NCBI GenBank assembly: GCA_030407005.1
Contig: JAUDYN010000011.1
Span: 424,501-488,500 of the forward strand
Reading direction: 5' to 3'
DNA length: 64,000 nt
Source of the DNA: Desarmillaria ectypa
Taxonomy: Eukaryota > Basidiomycota > Agaricomycetes > Agaricales > Physalacriaceae
In this document: positions 22,815 through 35,200 of the stretch, in pieces
Layout of the letters: every line of letters begins with the position of its first letter
How positions within the stretch are numbered: the stretch's first letter is position 1
The notes under the pieces: model-generated
What the model was told of the DNA's origin: nothing
The model's database searches: none
The model's input: the letters and a program-made list of their open reading frames with translations, nothing else
Made by a program: the position numbers and the translations under genes

Positions 22815-24244
22815 ATGGCTTTCTTTCGCTTCCCAGGCTTAACATTTTTTTCTCTTCTCGTTCTTTTTGTCACTAGCCTGGTGAATGCGACCCCCGCTGT
22901 GAAGCGAGATAGCCGCACCTCTGCGCCCAGCGGTGCTGTCGTCGTGAGAGGTAGTGGAACAAAGTCCGGAGAGTACAGCACTGTGCAAGCGGCTGTCACC
23001 GCGCTCCCTAACGATGGGACTACCCAAGTTATCTTCATTTATGCGGGCAAGTCGAGCTTCCTTGTCACAAAATGTTATCGAGACTGATAGAATTTCTTTA
23101 GGTACTTACTCGGAACAAGTATACATCAATCGGACAGGCAAGACGACAGTAGGTGCATTTTTATAATACTCGGCAGGTGGTGCTGATATCCAGTGCACAG
23201 ATCATGGGCCAAACTTCCGATACCACCAGCTACACGAGCAATACCGTTACGATCACTCATTCGAGCTCTCTTGGCACTGCAGGCACCGATGATTTGGCCG
23301 GGACCCTACGTGTACACAAAGACGACTTTGCGCTATACAACGTCAATTTGAAAAACACGGTACGCTTGTGATTGGTGCATGAGAATATTTTTTGATCATA
23401 TGTCCTTTAGTTCGGTCAAGCCAGTACCAACGGCCAGGCATTGGCTTTGAGTGCATATGGAACGAACCAAGGCTATTATGGCGTGGGCTTCTATAGGTAA
23501 ACTATTCTCGTACCTCGTCCCAAGACAGGTATCTGACTAATCGCAAACAGCTATCAAGACACAGTGCTTGCCGAAACTGGTAACCAATTCTATGGCTCGT
23601 GCTACATCGAGGGAGCTGTCGACTACATTTTTGGTCAATCTGCACGGGCGTACTTTCACAAGAACATGATTGCTTCCATAGGTGCTGGAGCAATCACTGC
23701 TAACGGACGCACGTCTTCGTCCGGAGCAAGTTTGTGTAAGTCATTTATAGAATCCATTCGTTTCACATCTTGATTTCACCGCTGGTCTCAGTTGTCATCA
23801 ACAAAGCAACTATCACCACTAGTAGCTCTGCGACGACGTCCCTCCAAGGGAAAGTGTACCTTGGGCGCCCATGGGGAAATTATGCTCGGTACGACAACTC
23901 GATGTTCCATTAGCAATCGTGCGTTGTTAAGCAAAAGCCAATAGGGTCGTTTACACATCTTGCTCGCTCGGAAATCTGATCAACAGTGCTGGTTGGGAAC
24001 AGTGGTCTAGTAGCTCACCCAATACCGATCATGTTACCTTCGCTGAATACAATAGTACTGGTAAGTTGGCGCTGTTACACCGTGACCTCGAAGATGTTTT
24101 GTGCCTAAGATTCTCTTTCTAGGATCCGGCGCTTCTGGCACTCGTGCATTATTTGCCACAACGCTTACTTCGACCAGCGGCTACACGATATCGGATGTTT
24201 TGGGTAGTACCTACACTAATTGGGTGGATAGTGGTTACCTTTAA
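22815..24244 (+). CDS. Pectin methylesterase (CE8), copy A
   Basis: Predicted secreted pectinesterase, removing methyl groups from homogalacturonan. About eight exons from ATG 22815 to TAA 24244. Signal peptide is MAFFRFPGLTFFSLLVLF..., with a dibasic KR soon after. CE8 marks in order are: SGEYSTVQAAV and IFIYAGTYSEQVYI near the start; FGQASTNGQALAL; SYQDTVL (first catalytic Asp region); GAVDYIFGQ (second Asp); VYLGRPWGNYAR (Arg); and a C-terminal end in TNWVDSGYL. The first intron uses a GC donor (GG|GCAAGT...TTTAG), the only join that keeps IYAG-TYSEQ in frame. All catalytic motifs are present, so an active enzyme is expected. It sits between two direct DUF2306 copies; a nearly matching gene lies inverted at 59.9-61.3 kb. 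Confidence 0.92.
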
Positions 24245-24521
24245 CTTTTGTGGTTATTTAAGTCTCGTATGGCTTATCATGTATTCGTGAGGGCGAACGC
24301 CAAATGCACATATTCGTAGTGGTCTGGGGTGCACTCCTGAATATCCTAGATACTTCTCTTGGATTTCCCTTACCACTAATCGTGGGAGGAAATGAAAGAG
24401 GTCTAAGTATTCCCGGAATTTACGGACCGAACATTACAGGAAATCACGCGTATGGACCGTGACCGCGGTCTGACCAATTTAGCCTCGATCCAGTTGGAAA
24501 TCCAACTTAACAGTAACCACG

Positions 24522-25318
24522 ATGTCCGTTCTACTTCTAACGCCAGTCGTCGTTCAAACCATTCTCACTTGGTTCATTATCTCTATTCTTATCTGTTCCC
24601 TACCAACTGCGAGCGCGTCTATCTACCCAACCCAGCCCGCCGCAGCGACCGTATACAACGTCGGCCAACCCGCGGTGCTCAATTGGCGCTCGACACTCAA
24701 GGATGCCGAAAATATTCGAAAATTCAAGGTGGAACTCCTTGCTGGGAACCATGTATGTTGATCTGTCGTCTTCGCGATATCGCCTTTACTGACGAGACAA
24801 TCCTTATCGCTGGACCGATAGACATACATAGGAACTCTCGCCAGAAATGTCCATACTCGGTTACAAACGTACACTGTTTACCTCTCTCCGCAGCTAAAAT
24901 ATAAAGGCAGCGATTAGTGAGTGTCCTTCTCTCAGTTCCAGATCGTCGCTGAAAAATGCTAAAAATTTCTGATAGTACTATGCGTTGGATATCTGAATCT
25001 GACCCCAAAAATATTCTCTACACTGCCGACTTCACAATATCAGGCATCCCTGATCTTCTCTCTCCTCTTCCACTTTCCTACGACGCCTTTCCCGCTCCTG
25101 ACACATTCGCGAAGACCGCTACCGCCACCAAACTCGCTCTCCAAGCCACAACTACACAGTCTGGGACTGGTGGTGGTCCTTCATATTCCTCGACCGGTGC
25201 GGCATCTCCAGGCTCTAGTGACTCGCATCCGTACTCTGCTGCTCATTCACGTCGCTTCGATGCTAGGCTCCTCTTTGTCCTCTGGCCGGCGATAGTTGGC
25301 TTCTCGATGGCTTTGTAA
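24522..25318 (+). CDS. Kre9/Knh1-like GPI-anchored Ser/Thr-rich protein
   Basis: Predicted cell-surface protein with the Kre9/Knh1 N-terminal-like domain (Ser-Thr-rich GPI-anchored family), linked in yeast to beta-1,6-glucan assembly. Three exons can be joined. The N-terminal hydrophobic segment (LTWFIISILICSLPTASAS) is a likely signal peptide. Then come YPTQPAAATVYNVGQPAVLN, LARNVHTRLQTYTVYLSP, and YTMRWISESDPKNILYTADF, the pattern of this beta-sandwich domain. The C-terminal part is Ser/Thr/Gly-rich (TTTQSGTGGGPSYSSTG) and ends with a hydrophobic tail RLLFVLWPAIVGFSMAL, as expected for GPI attachment. About 190 residues. Start ATG 24522 directly precedes the signal peptide. The wall role is inferred from the family only. 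Confidence 0.8.
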
Positions 25319-25826
25319 CTTTACTCCAAGACTGTGTCTTCCTTTCCCATTAATGATATGTAGCCTTCAATATTACTATTGTATCAGTACATGTACTACT
25401 CAGATTTTCGTATATCTCTCACTTGCGATACCGAATGATAATATCTCCTGTCCTCTCTATGAACTAATCTCACAGTTTACTCCTTGTTGATGACAGCCGA
25501 AGCCTAGGTGGTGAAACGACGCTATCATTATGCATGCTGATAGACATTCCCTGCCACTAAAGAAAAACTGTTGTGAAAAACGGGGGATGAATAGATCAGT
25601 TCGTTCCCAGTTAGTACATGCGCGGTGTCAGGCCAATAGTATTGCGCTTGGCTGAGCTCTGCAAACGCATACAGATGTACACTACTGTACCTACTTATAT
25701 ACTAAATGCTAATTTACTAGAATCTTCTACAAGTTTCCTAATATTTCTCTCTTAATCAGCAAGTTCGGCATGATGCCGGATTGCCATCATCTCGGCTCAA
25801 CTCTCAAATCCCAACAAAAACATTCG
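25319..25826. other. Spacer before DUF2306 copy B
   Basis: No gene. Around 25510-25545 it matches the 3' flank of copy A at 19085; about 270 bp between there and the stop of copy B has no counterpart beside copy A. Confidence 0.45.
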
Positions 25827-27321
25827 CTACAGTGGACTATTGGGGAAATCGTTCAAGCTCAAAGACACATCCGATTTTGGCTCGAGAACGAAACCACGAC
25901 GTTGATAGTTCGCTTCTTCCGTCATTTGGAGCTAAGCCCGGTGTGAGCTGAACGAATTAAATTACTTTTTTTTTTTGGAAGGACTCACATATGCTTCACA
26001 TCCAAAGACGTGGATGAATAGAGCGAACCAGAGAGCCATACCCTGGACGACACGAGTGGCCGCGATAGAGTGGAGTGCATGGCCGTGGGCGTCAGCATTG
26101 ACGGGAACGAAGGTGCTAGAGAGGTCAACGCCGTCACCGGCACATGTAGGGAAGAGCAGCTGGACTGTAGTGATGTTGGTGACGATGGAACGGAGCTCAT
26201 CACATCGGAATACCTGATGAGCTTTTATGAATTGAGAAGATCAAAATGTGTTCGTACGCACAGAGTAGTAGTTGCCAATGTCAGTCACTATTTCTCGCGC
26301 GGCTAGAGTGATCAGACGTGCGGTGATGACGACGCTAAATATTACGACGCCACCTATTTAATTGTTCAGTGGATGAGTAGTTTGTAATAGATACGTCTGG
26401 GGTAAGTATACGTACGGAGCATCCACTTGCGGTGTTCCCTAGTGTTTTTCTTGACATTAAATAATCCCATGATAAGGCAGCCGGAGGAGAGTATGCCGAG
26501 GGTGTAATACATCGACTGAGAGTTTATCTCCCCGCCAAATGCCCTGTAGCCTATAATGGCACCGGTGACATTAGATGGGATCAAGAGTATGATGACAAAG
26601 TAGCCTGAATGGCGAAGAGTTAAGCATATGTATGGCTGGTTCTGCAGGAGCAAACGTACCATTTATACGGTGTACAATTACAGCACGCTTTATGTAGAAA
26701 GAGATGAGTATGAGCGGTGTTCAAAATCGAAGCAGAACCTACACGTCGAATTGCTGGAAGGAACTGAAAGAGAGAGAATATTCCGCCAACTTTACCCAAT
26801 CAGACTGATGTTGATAAAGTATGGTGATTAGCAACTCACTGACGGCGGTATATATATGTAACGCATAATTGGCTTTGAATGTCTTCTGATTGTACCAGAA
26901 CCATTGAGCTAAGGAACGGATCAGGGATCATTCGATAGAGATTTTTGAAGATCACTATGTTATAGATTACCTGGTGGTGCGTACTTCTTCATCAACGCAA
27001 AATTCATGGTTCGTGCGCTGTACAGACAAAATCCCATGAGGGCCCCTCCGAAAATGATGACTGGTGATTATCAGGACCAAAGGAAAGCAGTAGAGGTTAA
27101 CGAGGCTTACAGAATAAGAGGCTGAACCTTTGCTTATACCCAACGATGCTGCTTATTGTAAGATAGACCGAGCGACCAGGTAATTTCCGGTGTGGTTTCG
27201 CTGCATGCGGTGGAGGCCCGTCGAAGTACGGTCGGTTAGTAGGATAAGTATCGCCATTCGACCTAGTCGAGCCCGGATCAAGTATTTCGGGAGCAATAGT
27301 ACCCGGCGAGTAAATGGACAT
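25827..27321 (-). CDS. DUF2306 multi-pass membrane protein, copy B
   Basis: Direct duplicate of the gene at 19169-20685, same strand, with the same exon order. It begins MSIYSPGTIAPEILDPGS at ATG 27321 and ends NDFPNSPL at TAG 25827. Hydrophobic helices and the marks HRINGY, EHRKWMLR and FRCDELRS are kept, so it seems functional. N-terminal residues differ clearly from copy A (several substitutions and a ~9-codon difference). The core from about 26215 to 27018 is almost base-for-base identical to copy A, introns included. The last intron holds a T-run (TTTTTTTTTTT near 25968) absent from copy A. Function unknown. Confidence 0.84.
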
Positions 27322-28701
27322 TGTGGTTGAGGAGAAAAGCGGCTCGAAGTGTCATTCATGGCCACGACACCCAAGCGACCGATAGGATCCTGCCCGAGCT
27401 GAAAACGTAACCAAGTTGAACCAACCCTATTCATTTGGATGTGTTCGAACTACACTTGGCGGCTCAAGCATTTATAGTTTAGCATCCATAGCGGAGATTG
27501 GGCCGGTTTTGTGATGCCAGATGATCATCCACTACTTTGGGACATGATTTACCCATACATTGGAAAGCGGGTAGTATTTTTAGAGAGCATCCGTGAAACG
27601 CGAAGTAAGCGACCTCCGATAGCACAGCATATGCAAGCGTAGCGTTGAATTCGGGTGCACAACTGGCAGATTCAGTTTCGTAGTAAGGAATATCAGGAAG
27701 CTAGTATGTATTCAAGGTCAGTTACATACAAGAGCCAAGCGCTGTTTTCGACAGGGAGCTGCTCCCAAATGGGCATTTCAGGTGTGTGATAGAGCAGAAA
27801 CTTTGTCAGCCAGGTTTCAGCTCGGATAGGTCGTTTTGGTGAGCTTGCCACCCGTTCAAGACGACTGGTTACAGGTCTAGACATGGCTAACCTTGTCTGA
27901 GGCTTCCGCGTCTCTCGCTGGACAGAATGTATAAAATAAATGCTGGAAGGATCGCCAAAGAGATAAAGGAAGGAACAAAAAACCTATTGGAGGATTAGTT
28001 CACGAAGGCCCCGGGAAGCTCCTGACAAGGACTGCCCGGGGAAGTTAGCATATGCTAGGTGTTGAACATATTTGAGGGTCCGAGAACAAATGCTTGGAGT
28101 TAGCAAATTTGAGGGGCGAGGAGGGACCTGCGATACCACTTTTCGTGAAGATGGGATATGCAAACTGTTATAGTACGAAAGGGGGAGAAATTTAGCGAAT
28201 CGGCCCGGGAGCGCAATTGCCGTGCACAACTAATGCATCTTCAAATTGCCTCTTTCCTTCTCCCATCACTGTAACTTTAAGTTACGCCTATCTTCCTGTG
28301 CTGCATCATTCGTAACATCTTTCTCCAGACCTTCGAGACCACATTTTCATCCGAAGCAGAATTAAGGAAGAAGGCTGTGAGTAAGCGCCCGCCGCCCAAC
28401 CTCTGCGAGTCGTGTTCCAGGAGTCTCATCGGAAGTCGCCATTTAGCACTGCTCTTTCAGTGTACGGCATCAAGGTACGATGCAAACCGGTACGAACCAA
28501 CCAGTGTTCTGATTGTTACCTTATATAGGAGACAAGCGCCTTGACCGACTGACCTGAAGGCAGGATATGGAAACCTGAAAAGGCACCTTCAATCTTTCGT
28601 CTGTACAAACTTGTTTGTACTCCTTTCGCGCGCCAACGAACTTAAATTATTCACTGATAAGACCCGTGACTGCTTCCCCCGACTCTCTTTGCTCTTCTAC
28701 A
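27322..28701. other. Region upstream of the pseudokinase gene
   Basis: The first ~150 bp still resemble the flank of DUF2306 copy A. Beyond that I see no supportable gene; minus frames at 27693-27884 and 27984-28229 lack family matches. The last few hundred bases should hold the promoter of the gene at 28702. Confidence 0.4.
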
Positions 28702-31700
28702 ATGATCCACGAAGATCTCACCTATGACAAGGATTCGCGCCTCGGTGGTGGGAGAACTAGTAGTGTCTTCAAAGGAACTCTGAATGGTGGTATCGTTGCG
28801 GTCAAGGTCCTAAGTGCCGAGGTCTCACCTGATGTACGTCTTGCGCCCTTGCTTGACGGGAAGAAACTTACCGTCTGCTTCCTTGTAGACTTTGCTTAAT
28901 CGCGTACAAAAATGGCAGAATATGAGCCATCCGAATATATCTCAAGTGTTTGGTATGTCCCCCGAGGACAAGGATCCACTTTATATCGTCATGGCATGTT
29001 ATTTTCATGGGAACAGCCGCCAATACTTGGATCAAAATCCAAATGCCGATCGACGTAAAATCGTGCGTATAGCTCTGTGCATAGATGTCTACACATTTCA
29101 TAGTGTCTTAGGTCTTTCAAACTGCTCTGGGTATGCAATATCTTCATTCCGTACGTCATATCACAGGGCTCGGGAGCTTTAACTAATATCTTTTTATCAG
29201 TGTGACGTTGTGCACGGGGGCCTGAAGCCATCTAACATTCTCATCAATGATTCTGGGGATGCATGTGTATCTGATTGGAGTATGATGGATTTTCAATCAA
29301 GTCGGAATAAAGAGGCGCATAGGTACTATAGTCCGGAGGGTTGGAAAGGGGTGAGCACACTTTAGTGACGTGAAACCCAGTCTCATCTGCTGCTGTAGAC
29401 GACGTCGTTTCCTTCCGATGTTTACGCATTTGCCATGAGCGCATATGAGGTATATACAGCACCCTCGCTACGACACTTTCTAATTACCTTTGCAGCTCTT
29501 CACTTCAACATTTCCGTGGGGCGTGCTTCCCGAGAAGCACATATACCAACTTGTTGTATACGAGAACAGTCGACCCGATCGTCCAGACCCAGCCATTGAG
29601 GCGAGAGTCGGGTTGACCGACCACATATGGGGGATCATCGAAGAGTCCTGGCACAAAGAGTCCCGTCTTCGGCCAAGTTTTGACATCATCATTCGATTGT
29701 GGCAGAGCACCACCGTCGATGTTCCAGGAAAAGGCAAGAAGCAGCAAGTCCTTAATGTTTTAAATCCCACAAGTCCATCTGGAGGCCTTGCTTCAAGATT
29801 CAACGATATGTCGATCGGGAGGGTCAGAAGTCTGACGCAGTCCATAAGGTCACTGGATGTAGGTCCGCCGGCATATGAAGCATCTACATCCATGGCGGTG
29901 CCTTCGGGTTCTCCAGTCTTGCCAGAGTCGGCTCCGGCTCGATTCCATATATCACCTCCTCCGCCTTTCGGTGGGAGGGATGGCGACGTACGAAGCGCAA
30001 GTCCACGATCTACTGGGTCTATTTCACCTCAGCCTTCGGGACGGCCTGCTCCGCTCCCGTCCTCGTCTTATCGAGAAAATCGTCATACTGTTCCCTCCAA
30101 TTTTGGTGTGTCATTCGTTCGAAAGCATATAATCATTCTCATTTTCAAATCTCACAGAGCCAACGTCAACTTGGGATACAGGCAATTCTTCGTTTGGAAA
30201 AGCTTACACTCCGAATCTGCCAGTGTTTCCTGAAGACGAGCGCTTCGGCAGGCGAAGCGTGTATGCTCCGTCATCTGCGCCTCCAATGGGTCTGGGCAGG
30301 AGCGACTCCACAGTGACGTGGCAGCCTAATCGACGTGCTTATGCACCTAGCCAAAGTGCGTCATGGGACAGGCAGTCCATCCGCAGTGACAACGTTTCCG
30401 GTTCCAGTGTTACGCGTAAGGTTTGCGCCTAACCGGTACCGGTAGCATTGCTAACGTATGTGTGATATAGAACCCGTCAATGCTGTTCTATTGGTTGGTG
30501 CGCTGCAATCGGAGGCACAATCCACACGCAGTCGAGATGCGATTGATTCTTGTCTCGTCAAAGTGCACTTCCTTGCGCAGTCCGATAAAGGTGCTGAGAG
30601 ACTAGTCACCGCGGGTATCGTCCCGACCTTGATCTATCTTCTCAAAATACGAGCAGCAAATGGAGAAGGCTTGGAGATAGTCTTGGCTTGTCTTGGTCTC
30701 GTCGCGTATGTCTAATGCATAGTCCCTTCTTCCTTCGCCTTTCCTTATGGATGCCTTCCTTTACAGTCACGACTCAATCAGTGCCAATACGATTTTTCGC
30801 ACCAACACCGTCAATACCCTGATAGAGTTGGTCATCTCCTCGCTCTCACAAGATGTCGTCACCCTCGCTATATGGTGTCTGCATCGCATGTGTCGTACCC
30901 CCGAAATCTCCACTGGGTTGATCAGGCGAAATTTAGTCCGCGTACTCATCGAACGGGGTATTAGGTCTTCCCTGCTGACCGCCCGCATGTCAGCTTGGTG
31001 TCTGGGTATACTCATTCACACCGATGCCCAAGCGGACCAGCTCAACGACGTTGGCGTCATTCCAGAGATCGTGGAGTACTTGAGGCGTGCATCTTCCGAC
31101 CCTAATGCGTCGCCGGATGATGTATCTGCGGCATTGTATGCCATCGCACGCATAGCTCGATCTATCAAGCTTGGCAAAACACTGGCTAAAGCCGGCTGTG
31201 TGGAATGGATGTCGCAGCACCTCGCATCATCGACAGAGCCTTCGATACTGTTGTGGGCTGCGCGCGCGGTTGGGTGCATGATGCGGCCCAACAGCGCTGA
31301 TATTTCTAAGATACTCTTAGAAGCTGGCATTGCCAAGGGGCTTGCAAGACTACCGAGCGTGCTTCCCTCAGATGAAGTTGAACCTCTGGGATCGTTCGCA
31401 TTTGCGGTGCAAAGGTTTAGTTGCGCTGAATGGGGTTCGGGTACGAGGAAGGCTCTTGTGGACGCTGGAGTGGTGGATTCGCTTTTAGCTGCCCTAAGGA
31501 CTGTTGCAGATGAGCCGAAGCCACAAATACACGTGGAGATGGCACTTGCCGTTAGCTTTTTGGGTGATGTCGGGGGGGCTGCGATAAGGAAGGAGATTAT
31601 CAGTGCGGGTGGAATCACTATTTTGAAGAGGGTGGGTGCCAATGGTAGCCCGGAGGTAGCGAAGGCATGTGGAATGGCGGTGACAAGTATAACAGGGAAT

Positions 31701-31873
31701 TTATGGACAAGAAATGCTGGTGAGCAGATGTTTTTAGAGAACATCGGAAGACAGACTGATTGAATGTTTTTGTAGCGTCTGCAAAAACGGCAATGACACA
31801 CAACTGGAGTGGTGGATGCCCGGATTATTATGTGGACTGCCCAGTCGCTCTTATAACTCCGGACGTTCCGTAA
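28702..31873 (+). CDS. Pseudokinase fused to ARM repeats
   Basis: Predicted cytosolic protein of roughly 900 residues with a kinase fold and a C-terminal armadillo array. Starts at ATG 28702 (MIHEDLTYDKDSRLGGGRTS). The kinase part has a Gly-rich loop (LGGGRTSSVFKG), a VAVK lysine (about residue 35) and TALGMQYLHSCDVVHGG. The catalytic loop reads VHGGLKPSNIL instead of HRDLKP.N, so the catalytic Asp is missing. DFG is replaced by SDWS. C-lobe motifs remain: SPEGW, SDVYAFAMSAYELFT and ESRLRPSFD. A Ser/Pro-rich linker follows. The ARM part holds repeated helices such as AGIVPTLIYLLKI, VGVIPEIVEYLRR and AGVVDSLLAALRT. The final exon (AKTAMTHNWSGG) ends at TAA 31873. All introns are short and in phase. 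A scaffold or signalling role is inferred. Confidence 0.85.
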
Positions 31874-32270
31874 CACAAATAAGTCCTTTATGATCATTTT
31901 GTCTGTTTACTTATTTATGACCTTCATGATATGCCGTATTTTCCTCGAATGCATCAACTTAGTATGTTTATTGACTGTATCTCATACCAATCTGTCTCGC
32001 GGGGCATCTTACAATATTTACAAAGCGAAATTATGCTATATTTTATTGTACCTTGTAGTATAATTGTTGTGTGCCTTCGAGGCTTCGGACCGTCGGACTG
32101 GCGTGACCACGACCACGTGCACCTTCTGTCACACTACGTTTTACGCTGGTCAGCTCTGTTCCCTTGTCCTCAGAGCCACTGGCGCGAACGAAGACACTTG
32201 ACTACGGCAAATTTTCCTTTGTATGCTCAATTACGTCGATTTCTGATATTTACAATAGTCTTGGGATTAT
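31874..32270. other. Intergenic spacer
   Basis: AT-rich spacer between two same-strand genes; holds the 3' end of the pseudokinase gene and the promoter of the chromodomain gene. Nothing else seen. Confidence 0.4.
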
Positions 32271-35200
32271 ATGGCCTCAGAAACTTCTCAATTTGAAGTA
32301 TCGGAAGCAGAAACACAATTCGTACCGAAAAGCGATGATGAAGATACCCTATGGACGGTCTTGGAGATTCTGCAGGAGAAGGGCAAACGCTACAAGGTGA
32401 AATGGGCCGGTATCGATCCGGAAACCAAAAAATCGTGGCCACCTTCGTGGGTGCCCAAACACGATTGTACGCCGGACCTTGTAATGGAATGGAAGAGGAA
32501 GAAGTTGTCGAAGACGAGGAGAAATTGTCAGTATCGATATTTATCAACCTTTTTTTATCTAATGTCTGCCTAGCCTCGAAATCTTTTCGCGGTGGATCCG
32601 CTATATCTCGCGTTTCGAAGAGCGATACTCTTTCGAAAACATCCAATGCGTCCTCTTCGACGACGGTACCATATAAATCACGCCAAACTGTGTCCAAGAA
32701 TGAGACGGATTATGATTCTCCTCCGACAGCGGGGCCTTCCAAGCCTCGCCAGACACTGACCAAGAAATCTCAACCTCTACCCGAACCTGAATTCGAATCT
32801 GAAGAGAGCGATACCAACTTGATCCAGAGATCTTACCACACCCCACAAAAGCGCAAACGCGTCTCCTCAGACTCTGAAGACCTTCCGGATGCTGCTACGC
32901 TTGTTCGTAGTTCACCCAAGAAGCGGAAGCTGAACGAATCTCCACATCGCAATGGTAGTAGACAGAATAGTAATTCAGCACGTGGAAGTATGGGCCCTTC
33001 TCGGAAAAGCAAGAGTATTACCGCAGACCTCATTGGGAATGGAACAGAGTCAGGTAGGGGTCGTGCCGCGTCTGCAGTATCAAGCGGCGGGAGGAAATCA
33101 CCATCAATCTTGGAAGACGACGCAGGCGGGAGTGCTGGACCTTCGAAGGTCAGCAACAGAGGGTCGGTTGGAAGTAGCAAACATGCTACAAGCCGTGGAC
33201 CAACTGCTCTTAACGGTAGCCGGAGGTCATCTTTGGAGTCCATATCTCGGGCTTCATCTCAGCCCCCTCCCATTGAAGAAGAAATACCTGCTGATGCTCC
33301 CTATGTAGAGCCACCTTCGAGTCCTCCCGTCACGCTTTCTACAAAGCGGCCGGATCCGATCTATCGAAATCTTTCACCTTCGTCAAGTCTCCGTCTAAAA
33401 GAATGGGAAGATGATCTTGCCTTGATAGACAAAGAAAAAGAAGAGGCTGCCACCGCCGCTATTGCTGCTCTATCGATCCCCGGTCGAGACGAAATGCCTC
33501 CTCCGTCGTCGTCATTACACGATCAACATTCTCAGCTGAGCCCTGGCAATGACTCCTACCGCAAGGGTGTCGTTCCAGCAACAGACACTGAGTCTTCGAA
33601 TAATACTCAATCCCAGTCTCAGCAGATTGCGTCCCAGGAAAGCAATCAAACACTTCAAAGGACTACATCCCTCGTCAAAAGCATGAAAGGAAAATCTCCG
33701 TCCAAGGCCAATATTAACGAGAAACCGAAGGGACCAATCCCTCAGATTTCACCATCCACGTTTACCCCTTTTCTACGTCCTCAAACTGTTGGTGAGGATG
33801 GCGAAATACCGAGCTCGATTGAACAGTTTAGTTCCCCTGTGAGACCTTCAGGGGAGGAGATTACGATGAGGGCTAGTGTCAGCGAAGACAGCCACGATGG
33901 GCAATTACATGATCGAGGAGCGCAGTTGGCTGAAGAGGCTCGGACGAAGCTGAAGGGCCCTACAATAAAGAAGCTCTCGCTATTGGATATACAGAGACAA
34001 TATAAAGAGAGGGAGAAGAAGGAGAGGGCTAAGGCTAAGGGCAAGGGGCGGGCACAAGAGCAAGAGAAGGTGCAAGCCATTGAGTACCCGAATTCAAACG
34101 AGAATACACGGACCGACGCAGACGATGAAGCGGATGACGATGGTGCGAGGCCTAACGATGAGGATACTAGGGCATTGCTCCGGCGGGAGGAAGAAGAATC
34201 ATCACAAGACATCCTAGCGGAATTGGAAAACGCTCAGGTCGGTCCTAAGCCTGTTGATGAGCCGCCGATCGTTCCTCAAGTTGTCGATGTCCCGATGCAA
34301 ATTGACGAAGTAACGGTGAGTTCCATTGAATCGGTTTATTCCTTTTTGGCTCTCACTGGTTTTCCAGGATTTAATGTACCCTACGGAGTCCGTTGATGAT
34401 GGGCCTCACGTTACAACAAACATAGAACTCAATGATGAAGATTTAGTGGTACCTGCATTGGAACCAACCGAGAACAATATTCCAGTCTCGCCGGCATCGC
34501 CTCCTCCTGTGCTGGAACCATGGACCTCTCGGCCACCACCTGAGGTATATATCTTCATGTTCCTTCTGTTCAAGTAGTTCTTATCGTCTCTTGTAGGATG
34601 AATCTGAACTAGACGATTTGCGGTCTCAGCTAGCCAAGGCTTTGAAAGTCCTTAATGCCAAATCAGAAGAAATTGTCAACTTGGACCGTCTACTGGTAGC
34701 CGAGCGCGAGAAGAATGAGCTTCTTCAGAAGCAAACGACGGCTCAGGTAACCGATGAACAGCACGAACGTGATCAGTCGACCATCCGACTGCTCACCGTT
34801 TCGCTCGAGGATGCAAACAAGGCCAAGCTTGCGGCAGAGAAAGACCGAGACTTCGTCAGGGAGCAGTATATGAACGCCTCAGGATATGTCACAACGGTGC
34901 GAAGCGAGAATGCCGAGCTTGAGAAACGGGCGCAAATTGCCGAAAAGCAAGCAACAGAGGGCGTCGCCCTTGTTCGTGCGACATTTACAGAGCGCATCAG
35001 GTTTCTGGAAGAGGATGTCAAATCTTGGAGGCAGATGGCGGACTTTGCTGTCGCCAAGGACAGTCGGATGAACGATGATATTCGACGGCGAGCGGCAGAG
35101 GCTCCTGAATTGGAGTATCGCAATGAGAAGTTGAAGGAGGAACTTGATGAGCTCAATGCGCGTATTGGGGAATTGAACAGTGAGCTGGCCAAGAAAGATG

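Noticed and set aside
31016..31897. Minus-strand frame of 293 codons
   Set aside because: Antisense shadow of the ARM-repeat exon; codon bias of the true gene opens the opposite strand.
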